Assembly: GCF_017814975.1 (NCBI RefSeq)
Contig: NZ_JAGIQA010000032.1
Coordinates: forward strand, 1-64,000
DNA: 64,000 nt
Direction of reading: 5' to 3'
Source of the DNA: Cupriavidus consociatus
Lineage (GTDB): Bacteria; Pseudomonadota; Gammaproteobacteria; Burkholderiales; Burkholderiaceae
Part shown: piece by piece, positions 50,756-59,414 of the stretch
Layout of the letters: every line of letters begins with the position of its first letter
Numbering within the stretch: position 1 is the first letter of the stretch
Program-made: the position numbers and the translations under genes
Notes under the pieces: model-generated
What the model was told of the DNA's origin: nothing
The model's input: the letters and a program-made list of their open reading frames with translations, nothing else
Databases searched by the model: none

Positions 50756-51562
50756 TTGGCCGTCCTCCTTGTATGGGAAGCACTTTCCCGCGCCGGCCAC
50801 ATTGATCCCCAGATCCTTCCTGCGCCAACCAGCGTGGCACTGACCGCCGGGGAAATGATCCGCGACGGATCGCTGTTCAGCCATCTCGCGTACAGCCTGG
50901 CGCGCGCCATGACGGGCTTTGCCATCGGCGGATCTGTTGGCCAGGCCCTGGGGATCGTAGTGGGCTTTTCTCGCCTGGCGGAGGCGGTCTTCGACCGCTC
51001 GGTGCAGATGGTGCGCGCCGTGCCATTCCTGGCACTGCTACCGCTGGTCATCATCTGGTTCGGCGTGGAAGAGAGCGGCAAGATTTTCCTGGTGTCGCTG
51101 GCGGTGCTGTTTCCCATCTACATCAACACCATGCTCGGCATCCGTCAGGTAGACGCCTTCATCCGCATTGCCCGCATTGCCGAGCGCGGCAAGATCGACG
51201 CGCTATGCCTTGCCGACGGCCCGGGCGGACTGGTGCCTGAAGCGTTCCACCGGCCGTGGCGCGCGCTGGATCCGCTTGCGTTACACGCCACGCTCAGCGC
51301 CGTCACGCAGCGCCGCAAGCGCGAGCTGGACGAGCTGCTGGACCACGATTTTCTGCGTGCCGAACTGGCCCATCATCTCGCGCTGGATCCATCCGACCTG
51401 CCGCTGGACGGCAAGCTGCCCTTTGACAAGGTCGCTCAGGCCGGCCGCTTCCGCAGGGAATACGCCGGGACGACACTGCGCGACCACCTCGGCTTGCCGG
51501 CCTATGCCGATCCGCGCGAAGCCCGCCACGCACCGACGCAAGGAGCCGCCCGCCATGCCTGA
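50756..51562 (+). pseudogene. Chimeric remnant: ABC permease fused to flavin monooxygenase pieces
   Basis: The single open frame joins three unrelated parts. Codons 1-130 encode an SsuC-like ABC permease (LLVWEALSRAGHIDPQILPA, VGQALGIVVGFSRLAEAVFD, VPFLALLPLVIIWFGVEES). They stop abruptly at GIRQVD. Next comes ARIAERGKIDALCLADGPGG and FHRPWRALDPLAL, the N-terminal region of an NtaA/SnaA-type luciferase-like monooxygenase. Then RRKRELDELLDHDFLRAELA onward looks like that enzyme's C-terminus. Two in-frame deletions best explain it. Permease similarity extends upstream of 50756, so no normal start is evident. Confidence 0.75.
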
Positions 51563-52793
51563 CACCGCGGCCATTGACTTGCTCGCCTGGAGCGACGTCA
51601 CCCGCCGCCTCGACTACGAGGCCCTGTTCCGCGAACTCGCCGAAGGCGCCGCCGCGCGCGATGTCGAGCGCCGCCTGGCTATCAGCGAGGCGGCGGCGCT
51701 GAAGATCCGCGGCTTCGGTGCCGTGCGCCTGCAGCAATGGGAGGGCGGGCAGGGGGTGTCTCTGCCGGAGCTGTTCGACCTGGTCCGGGATCTGGCCGCG
51801 GCCGACTCAAACCTGGCGCATGTGTTTCGCAACCACTTCTTCGCGGTCGAGCAGCACGCCGGCACCCCGGATGAGCCGTTCTCGCGCCGGGTGCTCGCCT
51901 TGGCGGGGGAAGGCAAGACCTTCGGCGTGGTATTCAACGAAGTCACAGGCGAACCGGCGGGATCGCTGGGACAGCTGCCCGCAACGCGCCTCGAACCCGT
52001 TGCCGGTGAAAGCGGCTGGCAGGTATCCGGCAGCAAGATCTACTCGACCGGCAACCTCTACGCCGACTACCTGTTCTCCAGCGCGGTCGAGCCGGAGCAA
52101 GGCAAGGTTCGCCAGTTCTTCGTCGTGGCCTCGGCGCCCGGCGTGCGGCTTGACGACGACTGGGACGGCTTTGGCCAGAAGCTGACCGGCTCGGGCACGA
52201 CGGTGTTCGAGCGCGTGCGCGTGCCGGATGCGGACCTGTTCGACGTCCCCGCCCGCGTCGACGACGGACGGCCAAAGTTGTACGCCTTTACCTTCCACCA
52301 GGTCTACCTGACCACGGTCATCGCTGGCATCGTCAGCCGGATCCTGGCGGATGCCATCGCGCTGGTGCGAGCGCGGCACCGCAACTACTACCACGGACTC
52401 GCGCAGCGGCCGGCGGACGAGCCGGAATTGCAGGCGGCGGTCGGAAGGATCGCCGCCTATCGCAGTGCCGTGCATGCGGTGACACTGCGCGCGGTCCATG
52501 CGCTGGAGGCGGCCTGGCAAGGCGCCGGCACCCGCGAGGCGCACGAGCTGTCGCTGGCTGCCACACTGGCAGCGTCCGAAGCCAAGGTCGTGACCGACGA
52601 GGTCTCGGCGACGCTGGCCGGCTTGCTGATCGACGTCTCCAGCGGCAGTGGCGTCTCGACGCGCACGGCACTGGATCGGCATTGGCGGAACATCAAGGTC
52701 ATTGCCTCGCACAATCCCCGGCTTTACAAGGAGCGCGTCCTTGGCGACCACTACCTCAACGGGACGTTGCCGCCGACAGGAGCCTTCTTCTAG
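51555..52793 (+). CDS. Acyl-CoA dehydrogenase-like flavin monooxygenase (SfnB/DszC type)
   Basis: The 412-aa protein of the acyl-CoA dehydrogenase fold has VRLQQWEGGQGVSLPELFDL, NHFFAVEQHAGTPDEPFSRR, VAGESGWQVSGSKIYSTGNL and a C-terminal GVSTRTALDRHWRNIKVIAS, with the basic residues typical of the SfnB/DszC sulfur-acquisition group rather than the EGT motif of true dehydrogenases. Such enzymes use reduced flavin and oxygen on organosulfur compounds. AAGGAG lies nine bases before the ATG, inside the end of the chimeric remnant. It is the only intact gene left of a sulfonate/sulfone uptake operon. Confidence 0.85.
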   Translation: MPDTAAIDLLAWSDVTRRLDYEALFRELAEGAAARDVERRLAISEAAALKIRGFGAVRLQQWEGGQGVSLPELFDLVRDLAAADSNLAHVFRNHFFAVEQHAGTPDEPFSRRVLALAGEGKTFGVVFNEVTGEPAGSLGQLPATRLEPVAGESGWQVSGSKIYSTGNLYADYLFSSAVEPEQGKVRQFFVVASAPGVRLDDDWDGFGQKLTGSGTTVFERVRVPDADLFDVPARVDDGRPKLYAFTFHQVYLTTVIAGIVSRILADAIALVRARHRNYYHGLAQRPADEPELQAAVGRIAAYRSAVHAVTLRAVHALEAAWQGAGTREAHELSLAATLAASEAKVVTDEVSATLAGLLIDVSSGSGVSTRTALDRHWRNIKVIASHNPRLYKERVLGDHYLNGTLPPTGAFF

Positions 52794-53405
52794 CGCTCGA
52801 ATCACGGAAAGGCAATCCCGTGGTCCTGGAAGGTGGTCCACGGGAGCAGGGCCTCAGGAAGCTGGCGGCGGGGGCGCCGTTCGAACAGTGCGCGTCGCAA
52901 TGTCTCCACCGACGCGGGCGTAGCGCTCGCCGCCAATTGTCACCGCGGACGAACACGCCAGCTGCCATGTGTTTGTCTCCATTCTGAAACGATTCGTCCG
53001 GTTTGCTCTGGCCGGCAATCCTGCCGCTGCGACATTTCCGAACAGAATCAAGAAGCTAGCCTCGTTGGCACCAATTTCGCATCGCCATCCAGGTCAATTC
53101 GCTATTCCGGGGAGATGCCGGGTGTGCGCCGGCGACGCCGGTGCGCGCCCAGTTTTGGCAGTGAAGCTACTGCCCGAAGGAAGTATTGGAGGGGGCCGGC
53201 CGAGACCAGGGATGTCGTCCCGCGCGCTTTCCCGTCTTGCGACGCTGCTGCGCCCGTCCAGGGGCATAGCCAAATGCGCCACAGAGTTCAGTGAAGGAGG
53301 GCGCCGCGTACCTAGGTTGAAACAGCTTCTCGAGGCTGGAGGTACTGCGGGCAGTTGCAGGCCACCAGACTCTATTCCCGAATGGATGGCCTCAAAGGTG
53401 GTCGT
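52794..53405. other. 612-base region before the galactose-oxidase-like gene
   Basis: No frame with a recognisable domain was found on either strand. The region probably contains the promoter and leader of the downstream secreted protein. No T-tailed hairpin closes the sulfur locus. Confidence 0.5.
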
Positions 53406-55433
53406 ATGGCAAATCGTCGTAACGCCCTGTCACTGGCGGTGACAGGCACATGCTCGTTCTGGCTTATCGCCGCACCGGTCGGTACCGCGTCGGCGGCGGA
53501 TGCATGCCCTGCCGCGGGTGCGGCGGTATGTGGGGTAAACAGCGGCCTGATTCCGGTACACAAGGATTTTATTCACACCTCCCTTATATGGAACAAGAAA
53601 TACGCTGAATGTCCGAAGATGCTGATCTGGATGCGGCCATCTGAGTACAAGCCGAAGCACTATCTTAATCCCCCGGTGCAGGGCGGTGGCTTCCCGGGAT
53701 TCAACCAGAAGTACATCGATCTGGTACAGGGCGGCTTCGGACTGGGGCAACTCGATGAAAGCGGCTGGTCGCGCTACAGCTCTGACCTCGAGCGGGAAAA
53801 CACCCAGATCGTCGATGTCTGTGGACTACAGTCCCTGATCGATACCGGCGTATTCACCAAGACTGCTATCGCCGACCTGACCAGCGCGGACATCAGCTAT
53901 ACCGACCCGTTCTTTTCGGACGCCGGCTTCTCCAGGGGACTGGGATATAACCTGTTCTGCAATGGCCACGTGGCCGGCATCGACGGCCGCATCTACGTTG
54001 TCGGGCTGCACGACAAAGGCGGCAACAATGGCGGCAGGAAAGTCAACATATTCGACCCCAAGACCGAGCAATGGGTATTCAGGCCTACGCCCTGTGTCAG
54101 GTCAGGCTTTGAATCGGATCCGACCGGCATCCTGTCACATTGCGATCCGCTCAATGAGGACAACACCGACCCGCCGATTTCCTCGGACCTGAAGTACCAA
54201 CGGTGGTATCCGACCGCTGTGACCCTGCCCGACGGGAAAATCCTGGTCCTGTCCGGCTCGGACCAGGATACCAGTGTAGGGGCCGCCAATGCGAGCGCCA
54301 CCAAGGTGCGGCAGGCGGTCCCGGAAGTGTACGACCCCAAGACGGACACGACGGTTGCGCTCGAGAGCGCGCGGAAGCTCCTGCCAATGTATCCGCGCGC
54401 CTTCGTGGTCCAGACCGGGCCTGGCGAGAAGGACTGGAAGGTCGCTGTGACATCCGAAGTCGTGCCGCCCCTGCCTGGGGAACCGGGGGGGCTCAATATC
54501 CGCGGCTACGACCCGTTCTTCTACAGCGGCAAGACCTACCTGTTCGATGTCCAGGCCGCGCTGGCCGATCCCCTGATCGCCACGCCGGCGCAAAACCATT
54601 GGCAATATGTCGATACCGCGCAGAATGCCCATGACAGTGGCGCCGGGGCCATCATGGTAACGATCAAGGCGGACGGCACATGGTCGCAGGAGGTGTTCCT
54701 GTTCGGCGGATCGAATGGTGGCAACACACCAGCTTCAGCGGTTGCGGAAACCATCAACTTCTCCAGTTCGGCGCCAAAATGGAAATCCCTCGCCAACCTG
54801 GCCCTGCCGGTTTCGCAGAACAACGTGGTCGCGCTGCCGGACGGGAAACTGCTGGTCGTTGGTGGTGCCGATGGCAGCGTAAACAGCCTTGTCTACCAGA
54901 TGTTCAACCCGGCCGACGGTAGCAGGACCGACGTGGTCACGTCGCCGGTGCCCCGGCATGACCATTCGACTGCGCTGCTGATGCCAAATGGTGGTGTATG
55001 GGTGATGGGAGGCAACCGGGTCAACCTGATACCGGGATCCCCCCAGACGCAGGCGCAGCGTGACGCCGCGGTACCGGTCATCGAGTTCTACAAGCCGCCG
55101 TATTTCTTCAAGGGGGCGAAGCCGGTCATCAACAACAGCCCGAACAGCATCCACTACGGCAACAGCTTCAAGCTCGACGTCTCCGGTGCCGAGGTCGAAT
55201 CGGTGACGCTGGTGCGGACTGGCCCGATCACGCACAACTGGACCTGGGGAAACCGGTACGTGAAGCTGCCGGTCCGGGTGCAGAACGACGGCAAACTGGA
55301 TGTCACCGCTCCGCCACTGCCTGGGCTCGCGATTGCCGGCGACTACGTGCTCTACGCCGTTGGCAAGAACGGAACCGTCAGCGAAGGGCGGCATGTGCTG
55401 CTGAAGTCCAAAGGTGAACCTGCGAACGATTAG
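53406..55433 (+). CDS. Secreted galactose-oxidase-like kelch protein (DUF1929)
   Basis: The 675-aa protein has a signal peptide (SLAVTGTCSFWLIAAPVG, cleaved near SAADA). A kelch beta-propeller follows (LPDGKILVLSGSD, LPDGKLLVVGGADG, MPNGGVWVMGGNR), then a C-terminal DUF1929 domain (570-670). Compared with copper-radical oxidases it keeps Cys185 (LFCNGH), the equatorial Tyr268 (RWYPTAV), His520 (DHSTALL) and His610 (PITHNW), but the axial tyrosine of YHS is Asp519. Members oxidise alcohols or aldehydes, or modify glycans at the cell surface. It converges on the exopolysaccharide operon. Confidence 0.88.
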   Translation: MANRRNALSLAVTGTCSFWLIAAPVGTASAADACPAAGAAVCGVNSGLIPVHKDFIHTSLIWNKKYAECPKMLIWMRPSEYKPKHYLNPPVQGGGFPGFNQKYIDLVQGGFGLGQLDESGWSRYSSDLERENTQIVDVCGLQSLIDTGVFTKTAIADLTSADISYTDPFFSDAGFSRGLGYNLFCNGHVAGIDGRIYVVGLHDKGGNNGGRKVNIFDPKTEQWVFRPTPCVRSGFESDPTGILSHCDPLNEDNTDPPISSDLKYQRWYPTAVTLPDGKILVLSGSDQDTSVGAANASATKVRQAVPEVYDPKTDTTVALESARKLLPMYPRAFVVQTGPGEKDWKVAVTSEVVPPLPGEPGGLNIRGYDPFFYSGKTYLFDVQAALADPLIATPAQNHWQYVDTAQNAHDSGAGAIMVTIKADGTWSQEVFLFGGSNGGNTPASAVAETINFSSSAPKWKSLANLALPVSQNNVVALPDGKLLVVGGADGSVNSLVYQMFNPADGSRTDVVTSPVPRHDHSTALLMPNGGVWVMGGNRVNLIPGSPQTQAQRDAAVPVIEFYKPPYFFKGAKPVINNSPNSIHYGNSFKLDVSGAEVESVTLVRTGPITHNWTWGNRYVKLPVRVQNDGKLDVTAPPLPGLAIAGDYVLYAVGKNGTVSEGRHVLLKSKGEPAND

Positions 55434-55472
55434 ACATTGGCAGAGGTCGACCGCCGAACCCATTCAGACTCA

Positions 55473-56303
55473 TTATTCACGAGAAGTTTCGAATGGTTCG
55501 GTGGTCGGGGGCGACTTATCCCAGCTCATCGCCCACCCATACAAGGCAATGCACCCAAACAGCAGCATTGTGGGTCCGAATACAAACGATAGCAGCGGCA
55601 TCAGCAGCAGCGAACAGGACACCATCAGGTAGATGTGCAGCGCCAGCTGCATCGGCACCGCGACCACCACAAACACAAGTGTGAGCAGCGTCAGGAATAC
55701 CTTCTTCGGCCACGAGAAGTCAAAGATGTAGTAGACCAACGCATGGCCCCATGGCAGCAGGAACAACAAGCTGGCGCAAGTCTTCACGCCGTTGTCCACA
55801 TACCTGCTGGCAGTGTACGGAAAGCTCTGGGGCGCCACCGCGAAGAACAGCAATGCCGTGGCCTGGATGAATACGGCGAACAGCAGGAAATACCGCAGCG
55901 GCAGGTACTGGTCCCTTATCCGGAAAGACATCAAACAGACGACGAGAGTGCCGATCAGCGTCACACACCAGGTCAGCACATCTGGCGCGGGAGCAATAAC
56001 ATCGGTGTAGGGCAGGTTGAAGTCGAACCACGCCACCCGCGTCAATTGCTCGCTGACGCTGCCCTCGATGCCGAGCCTGTCGATCCAGAAGCGCAGCACA
56101 CCCGCCCATAGCCCGCTGATACGGTCGCGCAGCAACCATTCCCCGATATTGAACGCCGCTGGCACCAGCAGGATCCCCGTGAGCGCAGGAATGGACAGAG
56201 TCAGGTGGTCTAGCGATCGGTGCCTGGCCAGGCACAGGACCGTCAGTCCGAGTGCATCGCTCTGGTCGCGCGTGGCTGCACTATGTCCGGTAGGATGCGT
56301 CAT
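55473..56303 (-). CDS. Integral membrane protein of the polysaccharide locus
   Basis: The 276-aa protein has about six hydrophobic segments, for example SIPALTGILLVPAAFNIG, LTWCVTLIGTLVVCLMSF, YFLLFAVFIQATALLFFAV and VFLTLLTLVFVVVAVPMQLA. I do not recognise a family. It is the last gene of the minus-strand run. The ATG has GGAG eight bases upstream and is 16 bases from the YaiO-type gene. A role in transport or acyl modification of the polymer is conceivable, but no catalytic motif is visible. Confidence 0.75.
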   Translation of the reverse strand: MTHPTGHSAATRDQSDALGLTVLCLARHRSLDHLTLSIPALTGILLVPAAFNIGEWLLRDRISGLWAGVLRFWIDRLGIEGSVSEQLTRVAWFDFNLPYTDVIAPAPDVLTWCVTLIGTLVVCLMSFRIRDQYLPLRYFLLFAVFIQATALLFFAVAPQSFPYTASRYVDNGVKTCASLLFLLPWGHALVYYIFDFSWPKKVFLTLLTLVFVVVAVPMQLALHIYLMVSCSLLLMPLLSFVFGPTMLLFGCIALYGWAMSWDKSPPTTEPFETSRE

Positions 56304-56318
56304 GACTGGAACTCCGGG

Positions 56319-57158
56319 CTAGAACTCCGCGAACACCCCGATCTCCGCTTGCTTGCGTGTGTAGGACGGGTTGTCGTAGTAAATGGCGCGCAGGTTGATG
56401 CCGTAGCGCTTGGTAAACCATTTTCGCCACGTCAGCGAAACCTCATGGCTGTTGAAGTCGCTCAGCAGTGCCTGCTCGCCGGTGAGCTGATAGGCTTCGC
56501 TGCCACCGTCGTATTTCAGCGTGATGAACTGGTCTTTGTCGCGGCCGTAGGTCACGGCGATCATGCCGCGATTGGAGCGGACGTTGCCCGGATCGCTGCG
56601 GTTGAGCCGGGCACCGAGCTGGATGATCCAGGGGGCGTCGAAATAGTAGGTCAGGCCAAGCAGCAAGGTCTTGTCGGTATAGACCTCTTTGGCGCGGTAG
56701 TAGGTGAAGCCGGCGCTCAAGACCAGGTTCCTCTTCTCGAGCAGTTTACGGAACAGCAGGCCGTCGACGCGGACCTCGGGCAGGAAGAAGCCGCCCGCGC
56801 TGGTGCCGGCGCTCAGGAAGCCGTACCAGTTCTCGTCGAAGGTGCGGGTGTAGCCCAGCCCGAAGAACGTACCCTGGTCACCGAAGTGGCTCTGGTGGCT
56901 GATTTCGCCGGTCACGTAATCCTTCGGGGTCAGGTTGACCCCGCCTCGCAGGTACTGGTCGTTCCAGCTGGCATTGTCGCCGGTGAGATTGGCGTGGCCA
57001 AGACCGCCTTCGATGAAGCCGGTCAGCAAGGGCACGAACGTCCTCGGCGGCGTGGCTTCTGCCTGCCCACGAGCATCCGTGGTGGCAAGCAGCGCCAGCA
57101 TGCCCAGCAAGGGCAGGGCACTAGCGCCGAACATTCTGCTATCTGTGAGCTTCGCCAT
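56319..57158 (-). CDS. YaiO-type outer-membrane beta-barrel protein
   Basis: The 279-aa protein has a signal peptide (FGASALPLLGMLALLATTDA). Alternating amphipathic strands follow, such as FIEGGLGHANLTGDNASWND, GEISHQSHFGDQGTFFGLGY and FTYYRAKEVYTDKTLLLGLT, and it ends VFAEF with a terminal Phe as in outer-membrane barrels. It matches the YaiO family, which is found beside GT2 synthase genes, and is likely the outer-membrane exit pore or anchor of the polymer. AGGA lies five bases before the ATG. It lies downstream of the GT2, bactofilin-like and barrel-type hydrolase genes. Confidence 0.85.
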   Translation of the reverse strand: MAKLTDSRMFGASALPLLGMLALLATTDARGQAEATPPRTFVPLLTGFIEGGLGHANLTGDNASWNDQYLRGGVNLTPKDYVTGEISHQSHFGDQGTFFGLGYTRTFDENWYGFLSAGTSAGGFFLPEVRVDGLLFRKLLEKRNLVLSAGFTYYRAKEVYTDKTLLLGLTYYFDAPWIIQLGARLNRSDPGNVRSNRGMIAVTYGRDKDQFITLKYDGGSEAYQLTGEQALLSDFNSHEVSLTWRKWFTKRYGINLRAIYYDNPSYTRKQAEIGVFAEF

Positions 57159-57310
57159 GGGTATCCTGTTAGTCTTCTGGTCGATGTCGACCGAAGGGCC
57201 CGGAATGACCCTCCGGCCTGCTAAGCTGCTGGCAAACCATGCACCGCTTCATAGTCGATCATGTTTCGCTCGGGACGCGTATTGCATGTTGTGGCCCCAG
57301 GTGGTGCAAA

Positions 57311-58336
57311 TCAGCGACACCGCAAGCCCGGCGCAGGCGGTGCAATCGCCTGCTCGGGGCTCAGCCTCGACTCGAACGCCAGGTACAATGCCTCCTCCAG
57401 GACATTCCAGTGCTTGCCATGCCGGAACTGTATGGAACGCAGGCGCCAGCAGGTGATGGCATCCTTGTCTCCCATCTTGTCGGCCACCAGGGCTACCAGC
57501 CCCCACGGGAAATCGACTTCTGACATCTGCAGCCAGGCCCAGCGGTACTCTTTCATCCATGACTGGTAAGTGATGGCATGGGGGCGGCCGTCGGGTTGGA
57601 TATCGCCCAGGATGGGGAAGATCTGCGCCACGGCATCGGGATAGAATTCGAACTGCTCGCGCCGCTGGGTGCTGACCAGGTAGCCTTGGTTGGCGCGCCA
57701 GAACACGCGCAGGATGTCCTTGTCGAGCTGTTCGGCCTTGCGCCCCCAGCCGGCGGCACCTGCGGCGTCTCCGTGGCGCTGGCGATAGTGGCTGACCGCC
57801 TTAAAGGCGCTTGAGACTTCCACGTTGTCCATCAGCAGCGCCACCGGAAGCTTGGCCGAGATGTAGTAGACGCCGGAGCTGGGGTCGCGCAGTTTGTCCA
57901 GGTACCGGCCGGCCTTGTCGAAGCTGGCCTGCCACGCTGGCGGCATGCCCCGGGGGGGCGCGTTGCGAACCAGCAGCTCCATCCAGGCGGCCATCAGCGC
58001 GTCGTCGGCGTCAGCCTCCTGGCAGGAGACGAAGCGCTGGCCCTTCATGCAATAGCGGTCGAAGCGGCCGTCGGCGTGCTGTCGCGGCAGCAGCCATGCG
58101 ATCCAGCGGGTTGCGGCGGTTCTGGTGTTCATCCCCGCGTCTTGTGCGGCCAGCAGCGCCTTGGCCGCGAAGTATGGATCGATCGAGTCCCCGGTGAAAT
58201 AGGTCGTGATCGCCCCATCTTGACGCTGGTAGTCGGTCAGCATCAGCTCGGCAGCGCCCGCCGGCTGGTGGACGTATGCGGCAAGGATCAGGAGCAGCGC
58301 GAGCAGTGCTTTCATGGTGGGTGGAGGGCACGTCAT
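57311..58336 (-). CDS. Secreted alpha/alpha-barrel-like protein, possible glycan hydrolase or lyase
   Basis: The roughly 341-aa protein has a signal peptide (MKALLALLLILAAYVHQPAG, cleaved near AGAAE). The mature part consists of helical hairpins with conserved acidic and aromatic residues: TGDSIDPYFAAKALLAAQDA, QHADGRFDRYCM, ADADDALMAAWMELL and EVDFPWGLVALVADKMGD. This layout is like (alpha/alpha)6 glycoside hydrolases and lyases, but I cannot name the family. The ATG at 58336 overlaps the upstream stop (ATGA); a second ATG at 58315 begins the signal peptide directly. It could trim or edit the polymer in the periplasm. Confidence 0.7.
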   Translation of the reverse strand: MTCPPPTMKALLALLLILAAYVHQPAGAAELMLTDYQRQDGAITTYFTGDSIDPYFAAKALLAAQDAGMNTRTAATRWIAWLLPRQHADGRFDRYCMKGQRFVSCQEADADDALMAAWMELLVRNAPPRGMPPAWQASFDKAGRYLDKLRDPSSGVYYISAKLPVALLMDNVEVSSAFKAVSHYRQRHGDAAGAAGWGRKAEQLDKDILRVFWRANQGYLVSTQRREQFEFYPDAVAQIFPILGDIQPDGRPHAITYQSWMKEYRWAWLQMSEVDFPWGLVALVADKMGDKDAITCWRLRSIQFRHGKHWNVLEEALYLAFESRLSPEQAIAPPAPGLRCR

Positions 58337-59412
58337 GGGGTGGCCACATTGCCATCGGATATGACCTTTCCTTCCTCCGCGGCGCATGCCGCGCCATACA
58401 CTACCGTGCCAGCCCTAACGTGGAGCACCGGCGCCACCACAGTGGTGCGCTTGTTCGCCGCACCGATAACGCTGCGCGCCCCCACATCGATCCCGAGTTC
58501 TGCAGCCACCGGCCCGGCGATGGCGCACTCACGCCCCACGGAAATGGTGCCCCCTGCAATCAATGCGCCGTCGATGCGCACCCGCGGGCCTGAGCAGATG
58601 CAACCGCTTGCCTTGACGCTGCCGATAATGCGCGCGCCGGAGCCGATCCACAAGTCGCCATGCACGACAAGGTCGCCGCGATACAGGGTGCTGGCGGGAA
58701 AAGTCAGATCGTGCGTCACCAGCCAGCGGCCGTTCGACGCTTCGGGTGGATCCAGCACTTCATGTGCCCAGTCTCCGCCGGGTGGGGCGGTGGCGTCCAT
58801 GTCCGGCGGCGCGGCAAGATGACGCGCGCCAAACCCGATGACCGCCGCGCTGACCGAGGTAAATTCGCAGTCGTCTTCGAGACGAATGGCGTAGGTGGCA
58901 GAGAGCGGTCCGAGCAAGCGGCACCATGGCTCGACATGGACACTGCGAGCGTGTGCCCAGCGCTGCATCTCGCTGCCGCTGCGGATCAGGATCTCGCCCT
59001 CCGACAGCAGCACCTGCATGCGATTCCTGCGGCCCGTCGAGATGGCGCGCCGGCCGTAGATGTCTTTCGAGAACGTATAGCTGTCGGGAAGCACCAGAGA
59101 ACCGCTGGTGACGATGGTGCGCGAACAGACGCCGTTGCACGCCTGCGCCGCCATCGGCATGAAAGTGCCTGTCACGCGGATCACCGGCTGCAACGCGCTG
59201 ACCCGACGCACCAGTCCATGCAGGCCGGACTTCTCGCCCGTCCGAGCGACCATCTCACGAAAAACTGCGGCCACGGCCGCGACATCCAGCGTATGTTCGC
59301 TGTCGATCGCCAGCGGCCGGATGTCGCACCGTCGCCGCCATTCAAGCACCGCGGGCACCAGCGGCGCCCCGAAGACCAGCATGGTGAGGAGAGCAAGCAG
59401 CACGGGCCACAT
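58333..59412 (-). CDS. Membrane-anchored bactofilin-like (polymer-forming) protein
   Basis: The 359-aa protein has an N-terminal transmembrane helix (WPVLLALLTMLVFGAPLVPA), a middle domain, and a C-terminal stretch of short beta repeats (YRGDLVVHGDLWIGSGARII, GSVKASGCICSGPRVRIDGA, LIAGGTISVGRECAIAGPVA). These resemble the right-handed beta helix of bactofilins. AGGA lies seven bases before the ATG and the start is two bases past the GT2 stop. It may form a scaffold that positions the synthase. That role is inferred; it could instead be a different beta-helical protein. Confidence 0.7.
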   Translation of the reverse strand: MWPVLLALLTMLVFGAPLVPAVLEWRRRCDIRPLAIDSEHTLDVAAVAAVFREMVARTGEKSGLHGLVRRVSALQPVIRVTGTFMPMAAQACNGVCSRTIVTSGSLVLPDSYTFSKDIYGRRAISTGRRNRMQVLLSEGEILIRSGSEMQRWAHARSVHVEPWCRLLGPLSATYAIRLEDDCEFTSVSAAVIGFGARHLAAPPDMDATAPPGGDWAHEVLDPPEASNGRWLVTHDLTFPASTLYRGDLVVHGDLWIGSGARIIGSVKASGCICSGPRVRIDGALIAGGTISVGRECAIAGPVAAELGIDVGARSVIGAANKRTTVVAPVLHVRAGTVVYGAACAAEEGKVISDGNVATP

Positions 59413-59414
59413 GT

